A stretch of 64,000 nucleotides of DNA from DASZTV01 sp035548125 (GCA_035548125.1 DASZTV010000052.1:1-64000); one strand, 5' to 3'. Positions 32,790 through 41,567 are shown, counted from the stretch's first letter. The notes: generated from the letters alone by a model not told the origin. Numbers and translations: made by a program.

Positions 32790-33893
32790 GTGGCTGCCTT
32801 TCGCGGCGCCGGGCTGCCGGTCGTCGGCATGGTGGGAGCAGGTCAGCTCGCGCGGATGACCCATCAGGCCGCGATCTCCCTCGGGCTCACCCTGCGAGTG
32901 CTCGCCGACACGCCTGAGGACGGGGCGGCCATCGTCACCCCGGAGGTGGAGATCGGGTCCGCCACCGACCGCGATGCGATCGAGCGCTTCGCGAAGACCT
33001 GCGACGTCGTGACCTTCGACCACGAGCACGTGCCCAACGACGTGATCGCGTCGCTGACCGCGCACGGCGCCGTGATGCGCCCCGGGGCGACCGCGTTGCG
33101 CTACGCGCAGGACAAGCGCGCGATGCGGCAGCGGCTGGCCGGCCTCGACATCGCGATCCCTCGGTGGACCGACGACCCCGACGAGCTGCCCCGCCCGTAC
33201 ATCGCCAAGGCGGTACGCGGCGGCTACGACGGTCGCGGCGTCTGGGTTGTCAACGAAGGCGACCCGCTGCCCAGCGGCGACCTGATCTTCGAAGAGCGCG
33301 TGACGATCGTGCACGAGCTTGCCGTGCAGGTTGCGCGCACGCCGTCCGGCAAAACGCGCTGCTGGCCGGCTGTCGAGACGGTGCAGCAGGACGGCATCTG
33401 CGTGGAGGTTGTGGCGCCCGCGCCGCGGCTGAGCCACACGATGCAGGCGCAGGCGCAGGCTCTCGCGATCCGGATCGCCGAGGAGCTCGGCGTCGTCGGC
33501 GTCCTCGCGGTCGAGTTGTTCGAGGTGCCTGGTGGACTGCTGGTCAACGAGCTCGCAATGCGCCCCCACAACTCCGGGCACTGGTCGATCGAGGGATCCA
33601 CCACGAGCCAGTTCGAGCAGCACCTTCGCGCAGTGCTCGACTGGCCACTGGGAGACACCCGGATCCACGCGCCGTACGCCGTGATGGTCAACCTGATCGG
33701 CGGCTCGGCCACGAACCTCGCGAAGTCGCTTCCCGCCGCGCTGGCTGCCGTGCCGAACTGCTCGGTACACCTCTACGGCAAGTCGGCGCGACCCGGTCGC
33801 AAGCTCGGCCACGTGACCGCGTTGGGCAACGAGCTCGAAGAGACCCGCGAGCGGGCGCGTACCGCCGTCGCAGTGCTGAGGGGGGACGCGTGA
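32790..33893 (+). CDS. purK: N5-carboxyaminoimidazole ribonucleotide synthase
   Basis: A 367-residue ATP-grasp enzyme of purine synthesis converting AIR to N5-CAIR. The N-terminal GMVGAGQLARM is at about 13-23. The ATP-grasp part has YIAKAVRGGYDGRGVW near 134-149, VELFEVPGGLLVNELAMRPHNSGH near 246-269 and the C-terminal YGKSARPGRKLGHV. Length and motifs are complete. It lies two bases after the dehydrogenase stop and is followed by a strong hairpin and purE. Confidence 0.93.
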   Translation: MAAFRGAGLPVVGMVGAGQLARMTHQAAISLGLTLRVLADTPEDGAAIVTPEVEIGSATDRDAIERFAKTCDVVTFDHEHVPNDVIASLTAHGAVMRPGATALRYAQDKRAMRQRLAGLDIAIPRWTDDPDELPRPYIAKAVRGGYDGRGVWVVNEGDPLPSGDLIFEERVTIVHELAVQVARTPSGKTRCWPAVETVQQDGICVEVVAPAPRLSHTMQAQAQALAIRIAEELGVVGVLAVELFEVPGGLLVNELAMRPHNSGHWSIEGSTTSQFEQHLRAVLDWPLGDTRIHAPYAVMVNLIGGSATNLAKSLPAALAAVPNCSVHLYGKSARPGRKLGHVTALGNELEETRERARTAVAVLRGDA

Positions 33894-33896
33894 TCA

Positions 33897-33915
33897 GAGC
33901 CGGCGTTGCCGGCTC
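33897..33915 (+). terminator. Strong intercistronic hairpin between purK and purE
   Basis: GAGCCGGC-GTT-GCCGGCTC is a perfect 8-bp, GC-rich stem with a 3-base loop, starting three bases after the purK stop. No U-tract follows, so it may act as a processing, stability or partial-termination element rather than a full terminator. Confidence 0.5.
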
Positions 33916-33939
33916 CATCAATGGGTGGAGGGCGGGGTA

Positions 33940-34449
33940 GTGGACGTGGCTGCAGTCGTCGGGATCGTGATGGGGAGCGACTCGGACTGGCCGACGATGC
34001 GGCCGGCCGCCGATGCGCTCGCCGAGTTCGGGGTCGAGACCGAGGTGCGCGTCGTGTCGGCGCATCGGACGCCGAAGGACATGCTCGAGTACGGCGCGAC
34101 GGCTGCCGACCGGGGGCTGCGGGTGATCGTCGCCGGAGCGGGCGGCGCGGCGCACCTTCCCGGGATGCTCGCGTCAGTGACGCCGCTGCCGGTCATCGGG
34201 GTACCCGTCCCGCTCGCCCACCTCGACGGGATCGACTCGTTGCTGTCGATCGTGCAGATGCCCGCCGGCGTGCCCGTCGCGACGGTGTCGGTCGCCGGCG
34301 CGCGTAACGCCGGGCTGTTGGCGGTTCGGATCCTCGGCAGCTCCGATCCGTCACTGCGTGCCGCAATGGAGAAGTTCCAGGGGTCCCTCGCTGACACCGC
34401 GCGTGCCAAGAACGAGACGTTGCAGTCGGAGTTCGGCGGTAGCGGGTGA
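33940..34449 (+). CDS. purE: N5-carboxyaminoimidazole ribonucleotide mutase
   Basis: A 169-residue class I PurE that moves the carboxylate of N5-CAIR to form CAIR, directly after PurK in the pathway. The substrate-binding VGIVMGSDSDWPTM is at residues 7-20, the conserved SAHRTP near 40-45, and AGAGGAAHLPG near 68-78. GTG 33940 is preferred over GTG 33925 because GGAGGG at 33927-33932 gives proper spacing. It overlaps menF by 4 bases. Confidence 0.95.
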   Translation: MDVAAVVGIVMGSDSDWPTMRPAADALAEFGVETEVRVVSAHRTPKDMLEYGATAADRGLRVIVAGAGGAAHLPGMLASVTPLPVIGVPVPLAHLDGIDSLLSIVQMPAGVPVATVSVAGARNAGLLAVRILGSSDPSLRAAMEKFQGSLADTARAKNETLQSEFGGSG

Positions 34450-35678
34450 CCCACGCGGTAGCCGAGGTCGAGGCCGCCGGGCTGGTGGGCTGGACGGTCG
34501 AGGTCGACGACCCGGGTGAGCTGTTGACCTGGCTGCCCGCGGGCCGGGCGTTCGGGTTCCTGCGCGGCGGCGACGGAATCGTCGGGTGGGGCGAGGCGGT
34601 CCGTCTCACCACCCGTGACCCCGGGGAGGTCTCCGCCGCGTTGTCCGCGGTGACGGTCCGCGACGACGTCGGGTTGCCCGGCTGCGGACCGGTCGCGATC
34701 GTCTCCCTCGGGTTCGACCCGGCGACGGACGCCTCCGTCGTCGTGGTCCCGAAGGTCGTACTGGGCCGCCGCGAGGGACGTTCGTGGCTGACGCTGGTCA
34801 ACCCGCCCGGGGCCGTCGAGGTGCCGGCGTTGCGCCGCCGGCCGGTCGCCGCCGCGAGCGCACCACCAGCGACTCTCACCGCGGCCGTTCCCGCGGAGTC
34901 CGAGTGGGCGGACTCGGTCCGACGAGCGGTCGCCGCGATCAAGGCAGGCGAGCTCGACAAGGTGGTCCTCGCGCGGGCGCTCGACGTCACCGCGCCCGCC
35001 GCCCTCGACCCGCGAGCGGTCGCGGCTCGCCTCGCCGCGCGATTCCCCTCCTGCTTCACGTTCGTCTGCGACGGACTCGTCGGCGCTTCGCCGGAGTTGC
35101 TGGTGCGCCGCATCGGTCGCCACGCCGAGTCGCTGGTCCTGGCCGGCACCGTTCGTCGCGGCGGTGGTGCGGCGGAGGACGCCGAGTTGGAGCGGACCCT
35201 GATGGCCTCCCGCAAGGACGCCGCCGAGCATCGTTACGCCGCTGAGTCGGTGCGCGAGGTGTTCGGGTCGGTTGCTGCCGACATGGTCAGCGACGGCTCC
35301 CCGCAGCTGCTGCGGCTGGCGAACGTCACGCACCTCGCGACACACGTCGAGGCGTGGCTCGGTGCCGACGCGCCCACCGCGCTCGACCTTGCGGCACGAC
35401 TGCACCCGACCGCAGCGGTGGGCGGGACGCCCAGGAGCGAGGCGCTCGCGATGATCAGCGACCTGGAGGCGGCCCCGCGCGGTCGCTACGCGGGTCCGGT
35501 CGGCTGGATGGACGCGAAGGGTGACGGCGAGTTCGCGATCGCGTTGCGCTGCGCCCAGCTGTCGGGCGATACGGCACGGCTGTGGGCTGGCGCCGGCATC
35601 GTCGCCGACTCCAATCCCGACGCAGAGGTGGCCGAGACCACCGCCAAGTTCGACGCTGTCCTCTCCGCGCTGCTCTGA
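34446..35678 (+). CDS. menF: Isochorismate synthase (menaquinone pathway)
   Basis: A 410-residue chorismate-utilising enzyme. The conserved C-terminal domain has KVVLARALDV near 175-184, FTFVCDGLVGASPELLVRR near 205-223, LAGTVRRGG, LHPTAAVGGTP near 318-328 and the final GAGIVADSNPDAEVAET with the acidic Mg site. Size and motifs fit MenF/EntC/DhbC; the nearby menD, menC, menA and menE favour menaquinone over a siderophore. A 4-base overlap couples it to purE, an unusual pairing of purine and quinone genes. Confidence 0.9.
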   Translation: MTHAVAEVEAAGLVGWTVEVDDPGELLTWLPAGRAFGFLRGGDGIVGWGEAVRLTTRDPGEVSAALSAVTVRDDVGLPGCGPVAIVSLGFDPATDASVVVVPKVVLGRREGRSWLTLVNPPGAVEVPALRRRPVAAASAPPATLTAAVPAESEWADSVRRAVAAIKAGELDKVVLARALDVTAPAALDPRAVAARLAARFPSCFTFVCDGLVGASPELLVRRIGRHAESLVLAGTVRRGGGAAEDAELERTLMASRKDAAEHRYAAESVREVFGSVAADMVSDGSPQLLRLANVTHLATHVEAWLGADAPTALDLAARLHPTAAVGGTPRSEALAMISDLEAAPRGRYAGPVGWMDAKGDGEFAIALRCAQLSGDTARLWAGAGIVADSNPDAEVAETTAKFDAVLSALL

Positions 35679-35746
35679 GCCTTGGACGACGGCCTCCTCG
35701 TCGTGTGGTCGGCGGGCGGGTGACCCGCTGCGCTTGAATACCTGAC

Positions 35747-36205
35747 ATGGGTGAACGAGTCGAGGTATCGCGAGAGATCAACGCGTCACCGGAGGCGGTC
35801 TATGCGGCCATCTCTGACGTGACCCGGATGGGCGAGTGGTCGCTGGAGTGTCACTCCTGCGCGTGGCACGACGGGCACGACGGTCCGGCGGTCGGGGCCA
35901 CGTTTGACGGCCACAACCGCAACGGCGACAAGGAATGGACCTCGCAAGGCAAGGTGATCGAAGCCGATCCCGGGCGCGCGTTCGTATTCGAGTGCTCGAT
36001 GTATGACTTCCACTTCTCGACGTGGGGATACCGGATCGAGCCGACCCCCTCGGGCTGCACGGTCACCGAATGGACCGAGGACCTTCGCCCCGAGTCGGCG
36101 CTGGAGATGAGCAAGCAGATGTCCGGCATCGACGACCGGACGGAGCGCAACCGCCAGACGATGACCGGCACGCTGGACCGGCTCGCCGCCGCTCTGGAGA
36201 ACTGA
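35747..36205 (+). CDS. SRPBCC (START-like) family protein
   Basis: A 152-residue single-domain protein of the polyketide-cyclase/START-like fold: VEVSREINASPEAVYAAISDVTRMGEWS at the N-terminus, a central beta-sheet region, and a long C-terminal helix with RNRQTMTGTLDRLAAAL. These proteins bind hydrophobic ligands; the ligand is unknown. Stop and next start are directly adjacent. Confidence 0.75.
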   Translation: MGERVEVSREINASPEAVYAAISDVTRMGEWSLECHSCAWHDGHDGPAVGATFDGHNRNGDKEWTSQGKVIEADPGRAFVFECSMYDFHFSTWGYRIEPTPSGCTVTEWTEDLRPESALEMSKQMSGIDDRTERNRQTMTGTLDRLAAALEN

Positions 36206-36565
36206 GTGCGCGAAAGCAAGGGCGCCGTCGCGAGCCGGGTGCGCGAAATTTGTCTGGCGTTCCCGGAAGTGGAGGAGAAGGTCAGTCACGGCGCTCCGGC
36301 CTTCTTCGTGCGCAAGCAGTTCGCGATGGTGTGGCCGAACGGCCACCACGACAACGAGTTCCCGCATCTGTGGTGTGCGGCGGCGCCAGGTGCGCAGGCG
36401 ACTCTCCTCGAGTCCTCGGCGCCATGCTTTCGGCCGCCTTACGTCGGCCACCGTGGTTGGGTCGGCTATCGCCTCGACGGCAGGATCGACTGGGACGAGG
36501 TTGCCGAGCTGCTGGAGGACGCCTACCGCGCGGTTGCGCCGGCGCGCCTGGCCGCGCAGCTGTAG
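36206..36565 (+). CDS. MmcQ/YjbR family protein
   Basis: A 119-residue protein with the MmcQ/YjbR (CyaY-like) fold: VREICLAFPEVEEKVSHGAPAF at the start, FFVRKQFAMVW, and a late GHRGWVGYRLDG followed by DWDEVAELLEDAYR. Family members are called DNA-binding, but evidence is thin and the function is unknown. The GTG directly follows the stop of the SRPBCC gene, so the pair is translated together. Confidence 0.75.
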   Translation: MRESKGAVASRVREICLAFPEVEEKVSHGAPAFFVRKQFAMVWPNGHHDNEFPHLWCAAAPGAQATLLESSAPCFRPPYVGHRGWVGYRLDGRIDWDEVAELLEDAYRAVAPARLAAQL

Positions 36566-36571
36566 GTGGCG

Positions 36572-37279
36572 CTAGCCGCCTGCCGCGATGACGGTGCGCC
36601 TGAGGTGGGCGTACGCCGACTGCCTGGCGCGCTCCGAGTCGCCTGCTCCGATGGCGTCGGCGACCTCGCGTAGTTCGTCGACCTCGACGTACTCGTCCCG
36701 TGCCAGCTGATAGACGCTGTCGTTCCCGAGGGAGGCGTCGAGGATCTTCAGCCCGTCGAGCAGGGTGTTGAGCGAGAGCCGGTAGAGCAGGTTCGCGGAC
36801 CCTTCGACGATCGCGGTCCAGAACGCGACGTTGTCCGCGTCGAGCGCCCGCAGGTCGTCCACATGGGTCTCCATCGCGGCTGCCGTCCTGAGCAGCGACT
36901 TGTGGGTCTTCGGGGCTCGCTTCGCGCACAGCGCCGCAGCGTCGGCGCCGATCGAGGCGCGCATCTCCAGCGCCGACCGCGCGACCTTCCAGTCGACCTG
37001 TCCGGCCCGCACCAACAGGTCCGCGAGCAGGTCGAGGCGGCCCTCGGTGCGGTAGTCGAGGACCCGCGTGGAGCCGCCCTGGCTGACCTCGACCAGCCGA
37101 GCCTGCTGGAGCCGCTTGAGGGCCTCGCGTACCGCGTGCCGGTTGACCTCGAAGGTCGCCGCCAGATCGCGTTCGGAGGGCAGGATGCCCTCGACGAACT
37201 CGTCGGCGAGGATGGCGTCGAGCAGTCGTCGGTAGACCTGCTCGGAGAGCGGCGCCGCAGCGACAGGGGCCAGCGACAT
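36572..37279 (-). CDS. GntR/FadR-type transcriptional regulator with FCD ligand domain
   Basis: A 235-residue regulator. The winged helix-turn-helix (about 10-77) shows EQVYRRLLDAI, LPSERDLAATFEVNRHAVREALKRL and a wing ending STRVLDYR. The all-helical FCD domain (about 95-225) binds an effector, often a fatty or organic acid. It is divergent from the fatty acid hydroxylase gene, and the 66-base gap contains a palindrome matching the FadR-family operator, so it very probably controls the hydroxylase and itself. The effector is not known. Confidence 0.9.
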   Translation of the reverse strand: MSLAPVAAAPLSEQVYRRLLDAILADEFVEGILPSERDLAATFEVNRHAVREALKRLQQARLVEVSQGGSTRVLDYRTEGRLDLLADLLVRAGQVDWKVARSALEMRASIGADAAALCAKRAPKTHKSLLRTAAAMETHVDDLRALDADNVAFWTAIVEGSANLLYRLSLNTLLDGLKILDASLGNDSVYQLARDEYVEVDELREVADAIGAGDSERARQSAYAHLRRTVIAAGG

Positions 37280-37285
37280 GGGCTC

Positions 37286-37291
37286 AACGTA
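37286..37291 (-). promoter_or_regulatory. -10 hexamer TACGTT, leaderless promoter of the GntR gene
   Basis: Minus-strand TACGTT ends 6 bases before the ATG at 37279. Its -35 region would fall at about 37309-37314, touching the operator. Confidence 0.5.
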
Positions 37292-37310
37292 GCACCGAAG
37301 GCGACACTGG

Positions 37311-37339
37311 TTGACTGGTTGGACCAGTCATGTCAGAGT
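37311..37339 (+). promoter_or_regulatory. Promoter of the fatty acid hydroxylase gene (TTGACT-17-CAGAGT)
   Basis: TTGACT (37311-37316) and CAGAGT (37334-37339) are separated by 17 bases, and the -10 ends 6 bases before the ATG at 37346. The operator overlaps the -35 and most of the spacer. Confidence 0.5.
37312..37330. promoter_or_regulatory. FadR/GntR-type operator palindrome
   Basis: TGACTGGT-TGG-ACCAGTCA is a perfect 8-base inverted repeat with a 3-base centre. Its core TGGTTGGACCA fits the FadR-subfamily consensus TNGTNNNACNA. It overlaps the hydroxylase -35 and sits at the GntR -35, so one dimer could silence both genes. An 8-base tandem copy, ACTGGTTG, occurs at 37306-37313 and 37314-37321. 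Confidence 0.75.
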
Positions 37340-37345
37340 GACGTC

Positions 37346-38203
37346 ATGACCACGGCGCAACTGATCTTGCTGGCCGCCGGCCCGTTCTTCCTGCTGAGCA
37401 TCGTGATCGAACGGTTCGCGATCCGAGGACGCCGCAAGGCCCGCTACACCCCGCGTGACACGTGGGCCAACATCGCAGCCGGTGCGGGCAGCCAGGTGCT
37501 GGGCGCGCCGTGGGCGCTGGTCGAGGTCGCCACCCTTGCCGCGTTGTACCGGGTCGCGCCGGTGCACCTGCATCGCGGCTGGCTCGCCTGGACCGCGGCG
37601 ATGATCGGGGTCGACCTCGCGTACTACTGGTACCACCGGCTGCACCACGAGTCGCGGGTGATGTGGGCGATCCACGTTGCCCACCACTCGAGCCAGCGCT
37701 ACAACCTCTCGGTCGCGCTGCGCCAGCCGTGGGTCGTCGTGTCGACGCTTCCGTTCCTGGCGCCGCTGGCGGTGCTCGGCGTCGCGCCGGAGCTCATCCT
37801 CACCAGCTTCGCGATCAACCTGCTCTACCAGTTCCTGATCCACACCGAGGTCGTCGGCCGGATGTGGCAGCCGATCGAGCTCGTGTTCAACACCCCGAGT
37901 CACCACCGGGTGCACCACGGCTCCAACCCGCAGTACCTCGACAAGAACTACGGCGGCGTCCTCATCATCTGGGACCGGATGTTCGGCTCGTTCGAGCCCG
38001 AGGTCGAGCCGGTGGTCTACGGGCTGACCAAGAACATCGCGACGTACAACCCGCTGCGCATCGAGACTCACGAATGGGTGGCGATGTACCGGGACGTGCG
38101 GGAGGCCGGCTCGTTCCGCCACGTACTCGGTTACGTCTTCCGCCACCCGGGCTGGGCGCCGGCCGGAGCCGACGGCCGGGTCGCGGTGCCGGTCGCCGCG
38201 TAG
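37346..38203 (+). CDS. Fatty acid hydroxylase / sterol desaturase superfamily membrane protein
   Basis: A 285-residue di-iron membrane oxygenase with hydrophobic segments near 4-22, 45-70, 80-95 and 125-165. The three histidine boxes are H97-R-L-H100-H101, H110-V-A-H113-H114 and SHHRVHHG near 187-194. The substrate could be a fatty acid, a terpenoid or another lipid; bacterial members are not necessarily sterol enzymes. The ATG is supported by promoter spacing. The divergent FCD regulator suggests induction by a lipid-derived acid. Confidence 0.87.
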   Translation: MTTAQLILLAAGPFFLLSIVIERFAIRGRRKARYTPRDTWANIAAGAGSQVLGAPWALVEVATLAALYRVAPVHLHRGWLAWTAAMIGVDLAYYWYHRLHHESRVMWAIHVAHHSSQRYNLSVALRQPWVVVSTLPFLAPLAVLGVAPELILTSFAINLLYQFLIHTEVVGRMWQPIELVFNTPSHHRVHHGSNPQYLDKNYGGVLIIWDRMFGSFEPEVEPVVYGLTKNIATYNPLRIETHEWVAMYRDVREAGSFRHVLGYVFRHPGWAPAGADGRVAVPVAA

Positions 38204-38212
38204 CGCGCGGGG

Positions 38213-38923
38213 TCAGCCGCCGAGCTTGGCCTTGAGGAAGTCGACCGCGCGGCCCCAGGCGATGCCGGCCTGCTCCTCGTCGTACGTGCCGAGCAGGTTC
38301 TCGTCGTTGTGGAACGCGTGCCCCGCCGGGTAGAAGAAGTACTCCACCTCGGTGCCCGACTCGGTGCGGATGGTCTCGGCCTGGGTGCGCGCCTGTTCTG
38401 CCGGGAAGAAGTCGTCGTTCTCGGCGTAGTGGCCCTGGATGGCGGCGGTGATGCCGGCGTACATGTCGGGTACGGCGGGTCCCACGCCGTAGAACGGCAC
38501 GGCCGCAGCGATCCGCTCACCCTGCTGCGCGGCGAGCATCAGCACGAAGCCGCCGCCCATGCAGAAGCCGATGGCCCCGACCTTGGTCGAGGTGACCGCC
38601 TCGTGCCCGAGCAGGAAGTCGACGGCACCCGCGAGGTCGAGGGCCGCCTGGTCCACCGGGAGGCTCATCATCAGTGAGCCGGCCTCGTCGGAGTCGTGCG
38701 TCGTCTTGCCGCCGTAGAGATCGGGAGCGAGTGCGACGAACCCCTCTGCGGCGAGCGCATCGGCGATCCCCGCGATGTAGTCGGTGAGACCCCACCACTC
38801 CTGAATGACGATCACGCCGGGCCCGCTGCCTGACGCAGGAACCGCGAGGTAGCCGTGTGCGTGGCCGCCGTTGCTCGGGAAGTCGACGTTCTGCCGCGGG
38901 TTGTCCTCGTGCTCGTGTGTCAT
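38213..38923 (-). CDS. Dienelactone hydrolase family protein
   Basis: A 236-residue alpha/beta hydrolase with the DLH Cys-Asp-His triad: Cys121 in GFCMGGG, Asp in AENDDFF near 172 and His in PAGHAFHND near 203. IVIQEWWGL near 38-46 is the oxyanion region. It would hydrolyse dienelactones or related esters; the real substrate is unknown and catechol-pathway genes are absent. It lies just before menD on the same strand but has its own TAGGGT hexamer. Confidence 0.85.
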   Translation of the reverse strand: MTHEHEDNPRQNVDFPSNGGHAHGYLAVPASGSGPGVIVIQEWWGLTDYIAGIADALAAEGFVALAPDLYGGKTTHDSDEAGSLMMSLPVDQAALDLAGAVDFLLGHEAVTSTKVGAIGFCMGGGFVLMLAAQQGERIAAAVPFYGVGPAVPDMYAGITAAIQGHYAENDDFFPAEQARTQAETIRTESGTEVEYFFYPAGHAFHNDENLLGTYDEEQAGIAWGRAVDFLKAKLGG

Positions 38924-38929
38924 GGTCCG

Positions 38930-38935
38930 ACCCTA
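38930..38935 (-). promoter_or_regulatory. -10 hexamer TAGGGT, leaderless promoter of the dienelactone hydrolase gene
   Basis: Minus-strand TAGGGT ends 6 bases before the ATG at 38923. It overlaps the menD stop region. Confidence 0.5.
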
Positions 38936-40621
38936 CGACGCTGCCGCAACGTCCCGGAGCCGGGCGTGCAATGCCGCGTTGGCGGCTCGATCAGTTCGTA
39001 CCTCGACGATCCGAAGCCCGTCGGGCGTGGCGAGCGCCTCGGCCAGCTGCCCGGCGGTCGTCACCTGCTGGTGGCCTATCCCGTACGCCGTCGCGAGGGC
39101 CTCGAGTCGGACTCCGTGCGGAGTGCCGAACAGCCGCTCGAACGCCGCCGGGTCCACCGCGGTGCCCTGGGGGAGCAGCGAGAAGATGCCGCCCCCGTCG
39201 TTGTTGATGACGACGTAGGTCACGTCGGGACGCGGCTCCGGTCCCAGCACGAGGCCGTTGCCGTCGTGCAGCAGCGACAGGTCCCCGCAGAGCGCGACCG
39301 TGCCGCCAGGACTACCGATCTCGATGCCCTGGGCGGTCGAGACGAAGCCGTCGATGCCGCTGACCCCGCGGTTGGCGTAGATCGTGATGTCGTCACGCGG
39401 CTCCATCACGAGGTCGAGGTCGCGAATCGGCATCGACGAGGCGACGACGAGGGTGCCGCCGTGCCTGAGCAGCCGCACCACGTCGCGTGCGACGCGCGGC
39501 TCGGTCAGCTCGTCCGTCGCGTCGAGGATGTCGTCGATCGCGTGCGCCGCCCGCGCCGCCGCGGCCTGCCACTCGGTCAACCATGCCGGGTCCGCGCGGT
39601 GCGCGTCGACGTCGAGCCCGTCGAACCCGGCGGTCTCGCAACGGACCACCGCGCGTGCGCATCGCGTGACGTCCCAGTTGCCGCCGTCCGGAGAGACCAC
39701 GATGTGCGGCGTGTCGCGCAGCCAGTCCTGCAATGGTCGCGACAGGCCGATCCGGCCGACCACCACGACGAGGTCGGGACGGTGGGCGGAGGTGAACCGG
39801 CTGTCGCGAAGCACCGCGTCGGCGGCGCGCAACGCGTTGGGGCCGTAACGCGCGTTGCTGTGCGGCTCGGCGATCAGCGGCCAGCCCGCCCACCCGCACC
39901 AGCTCACCAACGGCTCGGGGTCGCCCGCGTTGTCCCCGACCACGACGACCCCGTTGCGTACGCCGTCGAGTGCTGCGGCGAGATCCCCGGAAGGATGGGG
40001 CGGCGCCGCCACCGTCAGCGCACGCTCGCGGTCCAGTCCTAGGTCGTAGCCGAACCCGGTGCCGTCGTCGACAGCGACGAGCGGCTCGCGCAGCGCCAGG
40101 TTCAGGTGGACCGGCCCGGGCGGTAGGCCGTCGCGGCCCAGGCAGGCTTCGACAGCACGTCGCGTCGTCTCCCGCCACGCGTCCACTGCATCCGGGTCCG
40201 CCTGCGGTACCGGCACGTCGAGGGACCACCGCACCGCGGCGCCGTACAGCGCGGACTGCTCAACCGTCTGGTTGGCGCCGATGCCGTGCAGCTCCGGCGG
40301 ACGATCGGCGGTCAGCAGCAGCAACGGCACGCGCGCGAGGTCGGCCTCCATCGCCGCGCCGTGGAAGTAGCTCGCGGCAGTACCGGAAGTGCACAGCACG
40401 GGCACGACGTGACCGGTCGCCTTCGCGATCCCCACCGCTAGGTACGCCGCGGACCGCTCGTCGATCCGGACGTGCACCGTGATCTTCGGGTGCTCGAGCA
40501 GTGCGAGCGCGATCGGCGTCGACCGCGACCCCGGCGCGATCACCGCGTGCGCGACGCCGCGTCGAGCCAGCTCGTCGGCCAGCACCAGGGCAAAGGCCCG
40601 GCCGGCGTTCTCAGCGGCCAT
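38933..40621 (-). CDS. menD: 2-succinyl-5-enolpyruvyl-6-hydroxy-3-cyclohexene-1-carboxylate synthase
   Basis: A 562-residue ThDP enzyme joining isochorismate and 2-oxoglutarate. The N-terminal PYR domain has GVAHAVIAPGSRSTPIALALL and the catalytic Glu in RIDERSAAYLAVG near 53. The PP domain carries the ThDP motif GDLSLLHDGNGLV...NNDGGGIFS. ATG 40621 is chosen because it starts the family N-terminus and overlaps menC by 11 bases; the longer open frame upstream is menC in another frame. Confidence 0.95.
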   Translation of the reverse strand: MAAENAGRAFALVLADELARRGVAHAVIAPGSRSTPIALALLEHPKITVHVRIDERSAAYLAVGIAKATGHVVPVLCTSGTAASYFHGAAMEADLARVPLLLLTADRPPELHGIGANQTVEQSALYGAAVRWSLDVPVPQADPDAVDAWRETTRRAVEACLGRDGLPPGPVHLNLALREPLVAVDDGTGFGYDLGLDRERALTVAAPPHPSGDLAAALDGVRNGVVVVGDNAGDPEPLVSWCGWAGWPLIAEPHSNARYGPNALRAADAVLRDSRFTSAHRPDLVVVVGRIGLSRPLQDWLRDTPHIVVSPDGGNWDVTRCARAVVRCETAGFDGLDVDAHRADPAWLTEWQAAAARAAHAIDDILDATDELTEPRVARDVVRLLRHGGTLVVASSMPIRDLDLVMEPRDDITIYANRGVSGIDGFVSTAQGIEIGSPGGTVALCGDLSLLHDGNGLVLGPEPRPDVTYVVINNDGGGIFSLLPQGTAVDPAAFERLFGTPHGVRLEALATAYGIGHQQVTTAGQLAEALATPDGLRIVEVRTDRAANAALHARLRDVAAAS

Positions 40622-41567
40622 CCAGCACCCCCTGCGCGGCATCGACCCGCTCCCGCCACCATGCCGTCTCGTCGACGTCGGCACGGTGTGCGGCGAGCAG
40701 CCGCACACTCGGCACCACCTGCCGAACCGCGATCTGGCCGTCGACCGGCACCAGCGGGTCCTCGCACACGTCCGCGGCGAGCAGCGTCGCGGTGCCGAGA
40801 CCGCACGCGTAGGGCAGCTCCGGAAGCGCGGCGGCGAGCGCGACCCCCGCGGCCAGCCCCACCGATGTCTCCACCGCGCTCGACACCACGACCGGAAGAC
40901 CGCTGGCCTCCGCGACCGCGAGGCACGCGCGGACGCCGCCGAGCGGCTGCACCTTGAGCACGACGATGTCTGCGGCCTCCAGGCCGGCGACCCGCAACGG
41001 GTCTTCGGCGGTCCGCACCGACTCGTCGGCGGCGAGCCGCACGTCGACCCGTCGTCGCAGCTCCGCCATGTCCTCGAGGGTGGCGACCGGTTGCTCGGCA
41101 TACTCGAGCTCGAAACGGCCGAGCTCGGTCAGTGCCCGCACTGCGTCCCCGACGTCCCAGCCGGCGTTGGCGTCTATCCGCAGGGCGCCGTCCGGACCGA
41201 GCGCGTCGCGTACCGCTTCGACGCGCGCGATGTCGTCGGCGAGCGACTGGCCGCGTTCGGCGACCTTCACCTTCGCCGTCGAGCAGCCCGACGCGGCGAC
41301 CAGCTGGTGCGCCTGCTCGGGTCCGACGGCCGGCACGGTCGTGTTGACCGGGATGGTGTCGCGCACCGGTGCCGGCCAGCCGTCATTCGCAGCTTCGCGG
41401 GCGGCGGCGAGCCAGCGTGCGCAGGTTGCGGCGTCGTATTCCGGGAACGGCGAGAACTCGCCCCAGCCCGCAGGCCCTTCGATCAGCACCCCCCGGCGCC
41501 GCTGCTGTCCGCGGAAGCGAACCCGCATGGCGATGTCGAAGACGTGCCCTGGCACGCCCCGCGTCAT
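40611..41567 (-). CDS. menC: o-Succinylbenzoate synthase
   Basis: A 318-residue enolase-superfamily dehydratase. It has the catalytic KxK (AKVKVAE near 104), metal ligands in RIDANAGWD, EYAEQPV and ADES, and the second Lys in VVLKVQPLGG. It converts the MenD product (SHCHC) to o-succinylbenzoate. The start overlaps the menA stop by 4 bases. A much longer open frame upstream is not coding. Confidence 0.92.
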   Translation of the reverse strand: MTRGVPGHVFDIAMRVRFRGQQRRRGVLIEGPAGWGEFSPFPEYDAATCARWLAAAREAANDGWPAPVRDTIPVNTTVPAVGPEQAHQLVAASGCSTAKVKVAERGQSLADDIARVEAVRDALGPDGALRIDANAGWDVGDAVRALTELGRFELEYAEQPVATLEDMAELRRRVDVRLAADESVRTAEDPLRVAGLEAADIVVLKVQPLGGVRACLAVAEASGLPVVVSSAVETSVGLAAGVALAAALPELPYACGLGTATLLAADVCEDPLVPVDGQIAVRQVVPSVRLLAAHRADVDETAWWRERVDAAQGVLDGR

